A DNA stretch of 64,000 nt from assembly GCF_014648195.1 (NCBI RefSeq), contig NZ_BMQQ01000005.1, positions 57,619 to 121,618 of the forward strand, in the 5' to 3' direction. Shown piece by piece: positions 1-7,960 of this stretch. The notes under the pieces are model-generated. The model was not told where the DNA came from, did no database searches, and saw nothing but the letters and a program-made list of their open reading frames with translations. The stretch's first letter is position 1. Each line of letters starts with the position of its first letter. The DNA is from Streptomyces purpureus (GTDB lineage: Bacteria; Actinomycetota; Actinomycetes; Streptomycetales; Streptomycetaceae). The position numbers were made by a program, and so were the translations under genes.

Positions 1-1104
1 TCGTACGAGTACTGGACCGACTGGGACGCGACCGTGCGGCCGGCCGCACTGAAGAAGACGACCATCAAGGAGGAGATCGACGCGGACCTCGCAGAACTGA
101 CGCTCACGCCCCCTGCCGCGGGTTCCATGCGTCTGTTCGTGCGCAGCGTCGACGGGGCCGGCAACCGCTCCGACCGCGCCGACCATCTCTTCTACGCCAA
201 TGGTCCGGCGACGCCGGACAAGCCCGGCGACCTCAACGGTGACGGCAACGCCGACTTCTACGGCGTGCGTGGCGACAGCGGCGAGCTGTGGCTCTACACG
301 GGGCACGGCAACGGCCGGGTCGGCACCTACACCGTGGTCAGCAACACGAACTTCGACGGTGCGTCGATCACGCATCGCGGGGACTGGACCGGCGACGGCT
401 ACGAGGACCTGGTCGCCGCAGTGCCCGGCGAGCGCGGCAAGTCGCTCCACGTGTTTCCCAACAACGGCTTCGGGTGGGCCTGCACCGCCCGTAACGAGGC
501 CGCCGACGGAGCCTCCAGGAGCTGCCTGTACGACGAACAGGACCTGGAGGTCTACGACCCGGCGAACAACCACTGGGCCAACGCCGAGCAGGTCCTGGCC
601 ATCGGCGACGTCGACGGCCCGCTGGACACGAACGGCGATGGCACGCCCGATGTACGAGGCTTCCCCGACCTCCTGGTCAAGGAGGGGGATCTGCTGTGGC
701 TGTACTTCGGTTCGGACGACTTCCGGCTCGACTCCCGACGTCCCCCGGTGCTCGTCGGTACGTCGTGGACGAACTACAACCTCGCGGCGCCCGGCGACCG
801 TGACGGCAACGGCCGCGTCGATCTCGTGGCGCGCCACAAGATCACCGGCGATCTTCGTCTCTACTCGGGCACAGGGCCGAGTGGTGAGGGGCTGGGCGAC
901 GGTCCCGCCTCCGTCGTGATCGGCCGGAGCTGGACCGCGGCCAATCGTCCGCTTCTCACGGCCGTTCCCGACGCCGATGGGGACGGCAAAGCCGATCTGT
1001 GGGCCACGGGAGGGGACAGCAAGCTCTACAGCTACTCCGACCTGTCCGGTAGTGGAGTCGTCGTGGGCATAGGCAGCTGGTCGAATTTCCAGGCCCTCAG
1101 CTGA
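1..1104 (+). CDS. FG-GAP/VCBS-repeat secreted protein, C-terminal part
   Basis: The reading frame is open from base 1, so the gene begins upstream and only its last 367 codons are visible. A short Fn3-like stretch (ending near base 200) is followed by several Asp/Asn/Gly-rich loops of the DxDGDGxxD type, at about bases 229-258, 607-645, 797-826 and 970-996, each followed by a W/Y-L-Y strand. This is the pattern of FG-GAP/VCBS beta-propeller blades that bind calcium and usually sit on secreted or cell-wall proteins. No catalytic domain is visible in this part; it probably lies upstream. A strong hairpin follows the TGA, so it looks like the last gene of its transcript. Confidence 0.8.
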   Translation, partial: SYEYWTDWDATVRPAALKKTTIKEEIDADLAELTLTPPAAGSMRLFVRSVDGAGNRSDRADHLFYANGPATPDKPGDLNGDGNADFYGVRGDSGELWLYTGHGNGRVGTYTVVSNTNFDGASITHRGDWTGDGYEDLVAAVPGERGKSLHVFPNNGFGWACTARNEAADGASRSCLYDEQDLEVYDPANNHWANAEQVLAIGDVDGPLDTNGDGTPDVRGFPDLLVKEGDLLWLYFGSDDFRLDSRRPPVLVGTSWTNYNLAAPGDRDGNGRVDLVARHKITGDLRLYSGTGPSGEGLGDGPASVVIGRSWTAANRPLLTAVPDADGDGKADLWATGGDSKLYSYSDLSGSGVVVGIGSWSNFQALS

Positions 1105-1128
1105 GGTTCGCGAGCCGTTTCCTCACCC

Positions 1129-1169
1129 CGGATGCCCGTCCCTGGGAGAAGCCCGGGGACGGGCATCCG
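1129..1169 (+). terminator. Hairpin terminator after the FG-GAP gene
   Basis: Arms 1129-1142 and 1156-1169 are perfectly complementary (14 bp) around a 13-nt loop, 25 nt after the stop codon. There is no clear T run, which is usual for terminators in this kind of genome. Confidence 0.7.
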
Positions 1170-1282
1170 CGTGCAGGGGGCGCAGATCCCTCGCATGGCC
1201 GCCCGCATCGCGGCCCGTATGCTCTCGGGGACCAGTACGGCCTTCGCTCACCTGATCGGTGGGCACGCGAGGTGATGCAGCA

Positions 1283-2044
1283 GTGGTAGAAGCCGGTCGG
1301 CGGGACACGGGCCCTCTGGGCACCGTGTTGGTGATCATTCCGACGTACAACGAAGCCGAGAACATCGAGTCGATCATTTCTCGGGTCCGGGCGTCGGTGC
1401 CCGAGGCGCACGTTCTCGTCGCCGACGACAACAGCCCGGACGGTACGGGGAAGATCGCCGACGAGCTCGCGGGCGCCGACGACCACGTCCACGTGCTGCA
1501 CCGGAAGGGCAAGGAGGGCCTGGGGGCGGCCTATCTCGCCGGATTCCGGTGGGGGATCGACCGTGGGTACGCGGTGCTCGTGGAGATGGACGCGGACGGG
1601 TCGCACCGGCCCGAGGAGCTGCCGCGGCTGCTCGACGCGCTGCCGGGGGCCGATCTGGTGCTCGGGTCGCGCTGGGTGCCGGGGGGCAGTGTCGTGAACT
1701 GGCCCAAGTCGCGGGAGTTCCTGTCGCGGGGCGGCAGCCTGTACTCGCGCCTCATGCTGGGCGTGCCGATCCGGGATGTGACGGGCGGCTTCCGGGCGTT
1801 CCGCCGGGAGACGCTGGAGGGACTCGGCATGGACGAGGTCGCCTCGCAGGGCTACTGCTTCCAGGTCGACCTGGCGTGGCGCACGGTGAAGGCGGGCTTC
1901 CGGGTGGTGGAGGTGCCGATCACGTTCGTGGAGCGGGAGCGCGGCGACAGCAAGATGAGCCGGGCGATCGTGGCGGAGGCGCTGTGGCGGGTCACGGCGT
2001 GGGGTGTGGGGAGCAGGGTGAAGGCGCTCGCGGGAAGACGCTGA
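1283..2044 (+). CDS. ppm1: Polyprenol monophosphomannose synthase (Ppm1-type GT2)
   Basis: A family 2 glycosyltransferase of 253 aa that transfers mannose from GDP-mannose to polyprenyl phosphate, giving the lipid-linked donor used outside the membrane for protein O-mannosylation and glycolipids. Visible motifs are the N-terminal IIPTYNEAENI, DDNSPDGTG, and the metal-binding EMDADGSHRPEEL, followed by DVTGGFRAF and a C-terminal GDSKM typical of DPM1 homologues. There is no fused membrane or acyltransferase domain, as expected for streptomycetes. An upstream GTG at 1259 is possible, but GAGGTG at 1267-1272 sits correctly for the GTG at 1283, so I prefer that start. Confidence 0.88.
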   Translation: MVEAGRRDTGPLGTVLVIIPTYNEAENIESIISRVRASVPEAHVLVADDNSPDGTGKIADELAGADDHVHVLHRKGKEGLGAAYLAGFRWGIDRGYAVLVEMDADGSHRPEELPRLLDALPGADLVLGSRWVPGGSVVNWPKSREFLSRGGSLYSRLMLGVPIRDVTGGFRAFRRETLEGLGMDEVASQGYCFQVDLAWRTVKAGFRVVEVPITFVERERGDSKMSRAIVAEALWRVTAWGVGSRVKALAGRR

Positions 2045-2065
2045 GCGGCGCCGATGCGCGATCCA

Positions 2066-2101
2066 CCGTGTGGGGCACTCCGGCCGGAGTGCCCCACACG
2101 G
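2066..2101. terminator. Bidirectional terminator, perfect 36-nt palindrome
   Basis: Bases 2066-2083 are the exact reverse complement of 2084-2101. It lies between two convergent stop codons (2044 and 2105) and so can end both transcripts. Confidence 0.8.
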
Positions 2102-2104
2102 CTT

Positions 2105-3412
2105 TCAGCTGGGTCCGGGGACCTGCGCGCCTCTGCGCCGGGTGACCTGGTCGAGCAGGAGCGGCAGGCCGAGGACGGCCACGATCCACACGTTCACCAT
2201 GAGCCGGTCCCCCTGGCTGTAGACCGGGTGCGCGATTTCCGCGGCGAGACCGGTCATGCCGACGGCGAGGACCGGCCACGCGAGCGCGCGGTTGTGCCGG
2301 AAGAGTCCCCACGCTCCGAGGCCGACGGCCGCGATCAGCCAGGGGCTGCGGGCCTGCTCCTGGAGCCAGTGGGTCCAGTAGTTGGCGTTGAGCTCGCCGA
2401 GCATCGGCCAGGGGGCGTCGACGTCGGGCTGGGCGAAGTGGTTGGTGAAGGTGTCCTGGAGGGTTTCGGAACTGCCCGGCAGGCTGTATCGGATGCTGAG
2501 GACGCCGATGCCGATCACCGCAGCCGTGTTGAGCGCGGCGAGCAGGTATGTGCCCCGGTGCCTGGTGCCGGCCACGATCAGCAGGCAGACGAGCGCGGCT
2601 GCCCCGAGCGCACCGGCGACAAGCAGGAACGTGGAGTACTTGACGGCGGTGCCGACCAGGAGCGATCCGGCCAGCATCAGCGATCCGGCGGTCGTTCTGT
2701 GGTTCAGGAGCCACCAGGAACCGAGAAGAGCGCCGATGGTGAGGGCGAGAACGGGGCCTTCCGTCAGGGGAAGGCCGCCCCACCAGCCGATGGGGCTGGC
2801 GTAGTAGAAGGCCTGGCCGATCGCGGCGGTCCCGCGGCCCGTTCCGACGGCGCGCAGGAGGAGGTACACCAGGACGCCGCCGAGCACGGTGAACAGGACC
2901 GAGGTGACGAGCAGCCCAGGCCCCGCGCCGAGGACGGCGACGGCCGGTACGGCGAGGACCGCGAACCCGGGGCGCACGTCGAAGATGCGCTCGTACCGAG
3001 GGCTCGTCGGCTCCAGGCCCTTTGCCGAGTTGATCAGGCAGCCCTTGTACCGCTTGGCGCGGTCCGGGCCGGCCGGTGCGTCCTCGCGCAGGTTCTGCGG
3101 ATCCAGGCCTTGATATCGAAGGTCCCAGTGCACCTTGTCGCGGCAGTACGCCTTGAGTGCGGTGTGCTGTGCCTGCTCGCGGGAGTCGCCGAGGATCTCC
3201 AGGGTGGCGCGCGCGTAGCGGTATGCGTCGTTGGCCGGTGGCAGCGTGGGCTTGCCGACGATCTGGAGGAGGACATAGGCCACGGCGATCAGGGCCGGGA
3301 GCATCCATCTTCGGGTTCGGCGTATGCCCTGGGACCGGTGGGTCCGGGCGGGCCCCTTGTGGTTGCCTTCGGCGCGTATCGCAGCGGCGTCGAGGCTGGT
3401 GGGACTGGTCAC
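2105..3412 (-). CDS. Polytopic membrane protein, possibly GT-C-type glycosyltransferase
   Basis: The 435-aa protein has one transmembrane helix near residues 36-57, a loop of about 90 residues with several charged and aromatic positions (LPPANDAYRYAR and following), and then roughly eight more hydrophobic segments. An acidic loop after the first helix is the layout of GT39/GT-C polyprenyl-phosphate-sugar transferases, and the neighbouring Ppm1 would make such a donor, but I do not see a decisive catalytic motif, so the function is inference. The GTG start has a TATGCT box only 5 nt upstream (3418-3423 on the minus strand), so the mRNA is probably leaderless or nearly so. Confidence 0.75.
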   Translation of the reverse strand: MTSPTSLDAAAIRAEGNHKGPARTHRSQGIRRTRRWMLPALIAVAYVLLQIVGKPTLPPANDAYRYARATLEILGDSREQAQHTALKAYCRDKVHWDLRYQGLDPQNLREDAPAGPDRAKRYKGCLINSAKGLEPTSPRYERIFDVRPGFAVLAVPAVAVLGAGPGLLVTSVLFTVLGGVLVYLLLRAVGTGRGTAAIGQAFYYASPIGWWGGLPLTEGPVLALTIGALLGSWWLLNHRTTAGSLMLAGSLLVGTAVKYSTFLLVAGALGAAALVCLLIVAGTRHRGTYLLAALNTAAVIGIGVLSIRYSLPGSSETLQDTFTNHFAQPDVDAPWPMLGELNANYWTHWLQEQARSPWLIAAVGLGAWGLFRHNRALAWPVLAVGMTGLAAEIAHPVYSQGDRLMVNVWIVAVLGLPLLLDQVTRRRGAQVPGPS

Positions 3413-3423
3413 GACCGAGCATA

Positions 3424-3594
3424 TTAACCTACCAAATCAAGAGTAGATTTCCGTCACTCGGTTGTTTGTCGGGCATGTCGGATCCTCCTCCATGGCAAGC
3501 CCGCTAGCCGACGGAGCGTCAAGTTCCTGCCAAGACCGGGCCCATGGCCCGGAGGGCCCTGCTGGAGCGGGCGGGTGTCTGATTGAATGGGGAC
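3424..3594. other. Intergenic stretch with AT-rich patch
   Basis: Bases 3418-3470 are clearly more AT-rich than the surroundings and contain the minus-strand promoter of the membrane protein gene. Nothing else is recognisable up to the small ORF at 3595. Confidence 0.5.
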
Positions 3595-3717
3595 ATGGCA
3601 AGCCTCCAGGACAACACCGCGACGGGTCGCAGCGACCTCGAGCCGTTCTGGCCTTCCCGTCAGCACCACGACTTCGACCGGGTGTGTTGCCGCGCGATGA
3701 ACGCGCCGGCCCTCTAA
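3595..3717 (+). CDS. Small 40-aa ORF upstream of winged-helix gene
   Basis: An ATG-to-TAA frame of 40 codons with strongly G/C-biased third positions, the usual sign of real coding DNA in this genome. The product is basic, with a Cys pair (RVCCRAM) near the C-terminus and no hydrophobic segment. GGGGAC lies just before the ATG and TTGAAT 6 nt before it, so it could be leaderless or use a close ribosome site. It could be a small conserved protein or a leader peptide for the winged-helix gene that starts 90 nt later; tandem Cys codons are seen in attenuation leaders, but I see no convincing antiterminator structure. I do not recognise a named family. Confidence 0.45.
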   Translation: MASLQDNTATGRSDLEPFWPSRQHHDFDRVCCRAMNAPAL

Positions 3718-3807
3718 AGCCCGATCGGCACCGTCGATCCCGCGGCCTTCGGCCGACGCGCAAGACGTACCCACGTCCGTCCCTCCGCGCGAAAGAGCTG
3801 ACCTCTC

Positions 3808-4350
3808 ATGGCCAATGCCCGTCCCTTCCCCGCCCCCGCCACCACCCTGCCCCCCGTCGGCCGGCACCGGCTGCGTGCCGTCGACCGTGACGAGGTGGTG
3901 GACGTCACCGACTTCCTTCCGCCCGGCGCGACCTGGCTGCCCGCGCCGCAGCACACCCTGCCCACCCTGCCGGGGCAGCCGCCGATGATCGGCTACCTGG
4001 TGCTCGTACCCGCCGATCAGCAGCCGCCCGTACCGGCCGCGCCGGTGGCCGGGGCGCCGGTCGCCCAGGGCGGGCCCGTGGCGATCGACAGCGCGCGGCG
4101 GACCGCCGTCGTGGACGGGCGGCCGCTGGATCTCACGTACCTGGAGTTCGAGCTGCTCGCCCATCTCGTGGCGCACCCGCACCGCGTGCACACCCGCGAC
4201 CAGCTGGTCACCACGGTGTGGGGGTACGGACACGTGGGCGACGGGCGGACCGTCGACGTCCATGTGGCCCGGCTGCGGCGCAAGCTCGGCGCCGAGCACC
4301 GCCACACGATCCAGACCGTACGGCGGGTCGGCTACAAGTACGCGCCCTGA
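3808..4350 (+). CDS. Winged helix-turn-helix protein, OmpR-type DNA-binding domain without receiver
   Basis: The 180-aa protein has a Pro-rich N-terminal half (about residues 1-90) without the phospho-acceptor receiver fold, followed by a complete Trans_reg_C domain at about 92-180: LDLTYLEFELLAHLV, HTRDQLVTTVWG, then the recognition-helix region RTVDVHVARLRRKLG and the wing GYKYAP at the very end. It is therefore a stand-alone regulator that cannot be phosphorylated in the normal way. GAAAGAG about 10 nt before the ATG serves as ribosome site. The gene ends at a strong bidirectional terminator. Its targets are unknown; the adjacent small ORF is a candidate partner. Confidence 0.85.
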   Translation: MANARPFPAPATTLPPVGRHRLRAVDRDEVVDVTDFLPPGATWLPAPQHTLPTLPGQPPMIGYLVLVPADQQPPVPAAPVAGAPVAQGGPVAIDSARRTAVVDGRPLDLTYLEFELLAHLVAHPHRVHTRDQLVTTVWGYGHVGDGRTVDVHVARLRRKLGAEHRHTIQTVRRVGYKYAP

Positions 4351-4358
4351 CCAGGTTT

Positions 4359-4394
4359 GAAGGGGGTGGCCGGTGATCACCGGCCACCCCCTTC
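4359..4394. terminator. Bidirectional terminator, perfect 36-nt palindrome
   Basis: Bases 4359-4376 and 4377-4394 are exact reverse complements, ending in CTTC/GAAG. It separates the convergent winged-helix gene and PepSY gene. Confidence 0.82.
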
Positions 4395-4409
4395 GTCACG
4401 CCGTGTCCC

Positions 4410-5876
4410 TCACGCCTTGGCGCGGGCCCTGGCCACCAGGCCCAGGGCGATGTCGCCCGCCAGGAACACCAGCAGGCTGACGCCCAGCATCGGGATGAAC
4501 CAGCCGATCAGGGCCGTCACCGCCGCCAGCGGCAGCAGGGCCGTGACGGGGATCTTGCGCCACGCGCCGCGGGCCACCGGCCGGCCGACGCCGAAGGTGC
4601 GCTCCTTGGTCGGGCGGCGCAGCCACCACATGCGGTAGCCCCAGACGATCAGCAGGATCAGGGCGAGGGCGAGCGCGGCCAGCGCGAGCTGGTTGAACAG
4701 GCCCAGGAAGACGCCCATGTGGGCGTCGATGCCGAAGCGGGTGAGCTGGGCGAGCAGCGGGTAGTCGGCGAACCGCAGGGTGTCCATGACCTTGCCGTCG
4801 GCCGGGTCGATCGCCGCCGAGTCGAGGTGGACGGGGAAGGTGGCGTCCGTCTCCTTGACGACGTAGCCCTTGCCCTCGCTGGGCAGGACGACGGACAGCT
4901 GTCCGTCGACACCGACGGCGCGGGCCGCCTCGACGGCCTTGTCGATGCCGACGTCCGGTCCCTTGGGGGCGGGCGTGTGGTGGCCGCCGCCGTGGCCCTC
5001 GTGCTCGGAGGCGCCGGTGTCCCCGCCGATGCTCGCCGAGACCGTGGGGGTGGCGCCGCCGAGCTGGCCGCGGACCGCGTCGATGTTCTCGCCCGCGTAC
5101 TTCGACCAGGTCAGGCCGGTCGCGGAGAGGATGAGGAGACCGGCCACCGACCACAGGCCGACGGTGCCGTGCCAGGAGAGGGTGCGGCGGCGGGACTTGG
5201 GGCCGCGCTCGGGGACGAAGAGGCGGCGCGTGGCCGAGCGCCTGCGGCCGAGCCACAGGAGCAGGCCGCCCAGGGCGACGACCCACAGCCAGCTGGCGGC
5301 GAGCTCGCTGTAGTTGCGGCCGAGGTCACCGAGGTGCAGGTCGCGGTGGAGTTCGTCGAGCCAGGTGCGCAGCGGCAGGGCGCCGGAGCTGCCGTAGCTG
5401 GGGAGTCGGCCGCGTACCTCGGCGGTGTACGGGTCGACGAAGACGGCGAGGGACTTGCCCTCCTCGACGTCGGGGTCGGCCATCAGGACGCGGGTGGTGG
5501 CGCCGTCCTCGGCGGAGGGCCAGACGGCGGTCACGGTGCCGTCGGGGTTGGCCTTGCGGGCGGCCTCGACCTGCTCGGAGAGGGGCAGGGCGCGGTCGCC
5601 GACGGGCACCTCCAGCTCATGGCTGTAGATGATCTTCTCGGCCTGGAAGGAGAGGGCGTAGAGGAGGCCGCTCGTGGCGGCTATGAGCAGCAGCGGGGCG
5701 ATGAGCAGGCCCGCGTAGAAGTGGAGGCGCAGCAGGAGCGGGCGCAGGGCGCTCCAGGTGGAGGGCCGGCCGGTCCGGGCCGCCTCGGCGGCCTCCTGTT
5801 CCGTCTCGGTCCTGGTGTCGGCTGCCCGTACGGGGTCGTCGATGGCCATGGTGGTCCTAGGTGTCGGCGTAGACAT
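4410..5876 (-). CDS. PepSY-associated transmembrane protein
   Basis: The 488-aa protein has a cytoplasmic N-terminus, a helix at about residues 48-75 (LHFYAGLLIAPLLLIAATSG), a long external loop containing two PepSY-like segments, an internal helix pair near 195-255 and a C-terminal helix bundle ending in charged residues. The motif WHGTVGLWSVAGLLILSATG in the middle is characteristic of the PepSY_TM family, found in iron/siderophore reductases and in copper-linked membrane proteins. A His-rich insert (HEGHGGGHH) lies in the external loop. It starts 21 nt after the stop of the His/Met-rich membrane protein at 5898-6560, so the two form an operon that I read as metal, probably copper, related. 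Confidence 0.85.
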   Translation of the reverse strand: MSTPTPRTTMAIDDPVRAADTRTETEQEAAEAARTGRPSTWSALRPLLLRLHFYAGLLIAPLLLIAATSGLLYALSFQAEKIIYSHELEVPVGDRALPLSEQVEAARKANPDGTVTAVWPSAEDGATTRVLMADPDVEEGKSLAVFVDPYTAEVRGRLPSYGSSGALPLRTWLDELHRDLHLGDLGRNYSELAASWLWVVALGGLLLWLGRRRSATRRLFVPERGPKSRRRTLSWHGTVGLWSVAGLLILSATGLTWSKYAGENIDAVRGQLGGATPTVSASIGGDTGASEHEGHGGGHHTPAPKGPDVGIDKAVEAARAVGVDGQLSVVLPSEGKGYVVKETDATFPVHLDSAAIDPADGKVMDTLRFADYPLLAQLTRFGIDAHMGVFLGLFNQLALAALALALILLIVWGYRMWWLRRPTKERTFGVGRPVARGAWRKIPVTALLPLAAVTALIGWFIPMLGVSLLVFLAGDIALGLVARARAKA

Positions 5877-5897
5877 GGGGAAAGAGGCCCCCAGAGG

Positions 5898-6560
5898 TCA
5901 GACGTGCGCTCCGAGGACCGTGGCGTGGGTGACGGAGGGGACGGGCGGGCCGCGGCGGGAGAGGGTGTGAGCGAGGACGACGCCCTGGTGGCGTCGGACG
6001 GTACGGGTACGGGGGCGCGGCGGCCGGGGGGCGGCGGGCGGGCGGACGGCCGTGAGCAGCAGTCGCAGCGGGGTGAAGGCGGACCGGGCGACGGCGTGGG
6101 CGAGGGTGAAGAACGCGGCCTCGCCGCGGGCGAGCCACAGGCCGCAGACGGCGGCGGCCAGGACGTGGGCGGCGAGCATGCCGGTGGAGCCGTGGCCCGC
6201 CATCGCCGCCAGGTGCGCGTCCGGGGACATCTCCATCGTCATGGAGGGGTCCATGGCCGGGTTCGCGTGCGTCGCGGCCGGGTGGTGGTCGGGCATGGCG
6301 GCGTGGCTCTGGCCGCTGGAGAAGATCAGGTGGAGTGCGCTCTGTACGGCGAGGAGGCCGGTGGCGATGGGTAGGGTGCCGCGGCGGCGGCCGGAGGCGA
6401 GCCAGGCCAGGGCGCAGGTGACGGCGAAGGCGAGGAGGAGCGCGCCGGGCGGGATCTCATGCCCAGACATGGACGAATGCCCCATCGCGGCCAATATGAC
6501 GCACACCGCCGCGAAAAGTGCGGCTCGCAGGGCGCGTATCGGCGAGCGGGTATCCGTCAT
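5898..6560 (-). CDS. His/Met-rich membrane protein
   Basis: A 220-aa protein with helices at about residues 10-28, 38-55 and 60-77, then an external stretch very rich in His and Met (MPDHHP, HANPAMDPSMTMEM, DAHLAAMAGHG), and another helix with HVLAAAVCGLWLARGE. This composition is typical of copper-binding membrane proteins in actinobacteria. The ATG at 6560 is preferred over far-upstream alternatives because coding bias begins there. It is the first gene of an operon with the PepSY protein. A role in copper sequestration or delivery is inference from composition and neighbour. Confidence 0.75.
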   Translation of the reverse strand: MTDTRSPIRALRAALFAAVCVILAAMGHSSMSGHEIPPGALLLAFAVTCALAWLASGRRRGTLPIATGLLAVQSALHLIFSSGQSHAAMPDHHPAATHANPAMDPSMTMEMSPDAHLAAMAGHGSTGMLAAHVLAAAVCGLWLARGEAAFFTLAHAVARSAFTPLRLLLTAVRPPAAPRPPRPRTRTVRRHQGVVLAHTLSRRGPPVPSVTHATVLGAHV

Positions 6561-6746
6561 GGTGCGCACATCGTGCCACTGCGGTTCCGGCCACGGGAGC
6601 CCCGGCCCCTCCGGTGCCGTACACGTATCTCCCCCGCACCTCTCCCGCACCTCCCCCGCACCACCTTGGCGATCTTTCCGCTCCTGGCGATTCCCCTGAC
6701 AGCCAAATCCCGCCACCGCGCGGCCCCATGGGGGCACAGTCGCCTC

Positions 6747-7733
6747 ATGAGACTTCTGATGCTGGGTGGGACGGAATTCGTGGGGCGCGCGGTGGTGGAC
6801 GCGGCGCTGGCCCGTGGCTGGGAGGTGACGGTCTTCCACCGGGGCCGTCATGAGCCGCCGGCCGGGGTGCGGACGCTGACAGGCGACCGGACGGCGCCGG
6901 ACGGGCTCGCGGCGCTCGCCGAGGGCAGCTGGGACGTCGTCGTCGACACCTGGTCGGCGGCGCCCTCGGCGGTACGGGACGCGGCGCGGCTGCTCGCGGA
7001 CCGGGTCGGGCGCTATGTGTACATGTCGAGCAGGTCCGTGTACGCGTGGCCGGTGGCCGCCGGTCTCGACGAGGACGGCCCGCTGGTCGAGGGGTCCATG
7101 GACGCGGGGGACGTGCCGTACGCGGAGGCCAAGCGGGGCGGCGAGCTCGCGGCCCTCGACGCGTTCGGCGCGGACCGCACGCTGCTGGTGCGGGCGGGGC
7201 TCATCATCGGGGCGTACGAGAACGTGGGCCGGCTGCCCTGGTGGCTGAACCGGATAGCGCGCGGCGGTCCCGTCCTCGCTCCGGGCCCGCGTGAGCTCGC
7301 GGTGCAGTACGTGGACGTAAGAGACCTCGCCGAGTGGACGCTCGACGCGGCCGAGGCCGAGCTGTCCGGACCGTACAACGTGGTGTGCCCGCCCGGCCAC
7401 GCCACCATGGGCGAGCTCCTGGAGAGCTGTGCGGAGGTCACGGGCTCGGCGGCGGAGCTGCGCTGGACCGAGCCGGAGGCGATCCTCGCGGCGGGGGTGG
7501 AGCCGTGGAGCGACCTGCCGGTGTGGCTTCCGCCGGGCGAGATGCACGACGCGATGCACGCCGGGGACGTGTCCAAGGCGGTCGCGGCCGGGCTGCGGTG
7601 CCGGCCGGTGGCGGAGACGGTCGCCGAGACCTGGGCGTGGCTGGTGTCGCTGGGCGGGGTGGCGCCGCAGCGGCCGGACCGGCCGTCGGTCGGACTCTCC
7701 CCGGAGGTGGAGGCGAAGCTGCTGGGGCGGTGA
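6747..7733 (+). CDS. NAD-dependent epimerase/dehydratase family protein (SDR)
   Basis: A 328-aa extended short-chain dehydrogenase. The nucleotide-binding motif LMLGGTEFVGRAVV is at the N-terminus, and a YAEAKRGGE stretch at about 125-133 supplies the Tyr-xxx-Lys catalytic pair. GPRELAVQYVDVRDLA in the middle is typical of the isoflavone reductase/UDP-glucose-4-epimerase-like subgroup often annotated as reductase. The longer frame upstream has no coding bias, so the ATG at 6747 is used. The substrate is not evident; the sequence supports only an NAD(P)-linked sugar or small-molecule reductase/epimerase. Confidence 0.85.
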   Translation: MRLLMLGGTEFVGRAVVDAALARGWEVTVFHRGRHEPPAGVRTLTGDRTAPDGLAALAEGSWDVVVDTWSAAPSAVRDAARLLADRVGRYVYMSSRSVYAWPVAAGLDEDGPLVEGSMDAGDVPYAEAKRGGELAALDAFGADRTLLVRAGLIIGAYENVGRLPWWLNRIARGGPVLAPGPRELAVQYVDVRDLAEWTLDAAEAELSGPYNVVCPPGHATMGELLESCAEVTGSAAELRWTEPEAILAAGVEPWSDLPVWLPPGEMHDAMHAGDVSKAVAAGLRCRPVAETVAETWAWLVSLGGVAPQRPDRPSVGLSPEVEAKLLGR

Positions 7734-7960
7734 CGGGGGCGGCACTCCTGTCACCGCCCCTGTCACAGGGGCGGCGCTCCCGGGGCGTGACGGCCCCGCG
7801 CGGCTCGGCGGGGGGCAGGGTGGTGCCAGATACACCCCTGGCCGGGTGGGAAACCCCGTGACCCGTGCGGTCGCCGACGGCGATCATGGATGGAGAGCAC
7901 CGGCCGGGAGCAATGTGACCGTGCACGGTGGTGTCCACACAGGGGGAGAGATTCGCGACC

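Noticed and set aside
3413..3480. AT-rich patch as a mobile-element or att site
   Set aside because: No integrase, tRNA or terminal repeats nearby; it is explained by a promoter.
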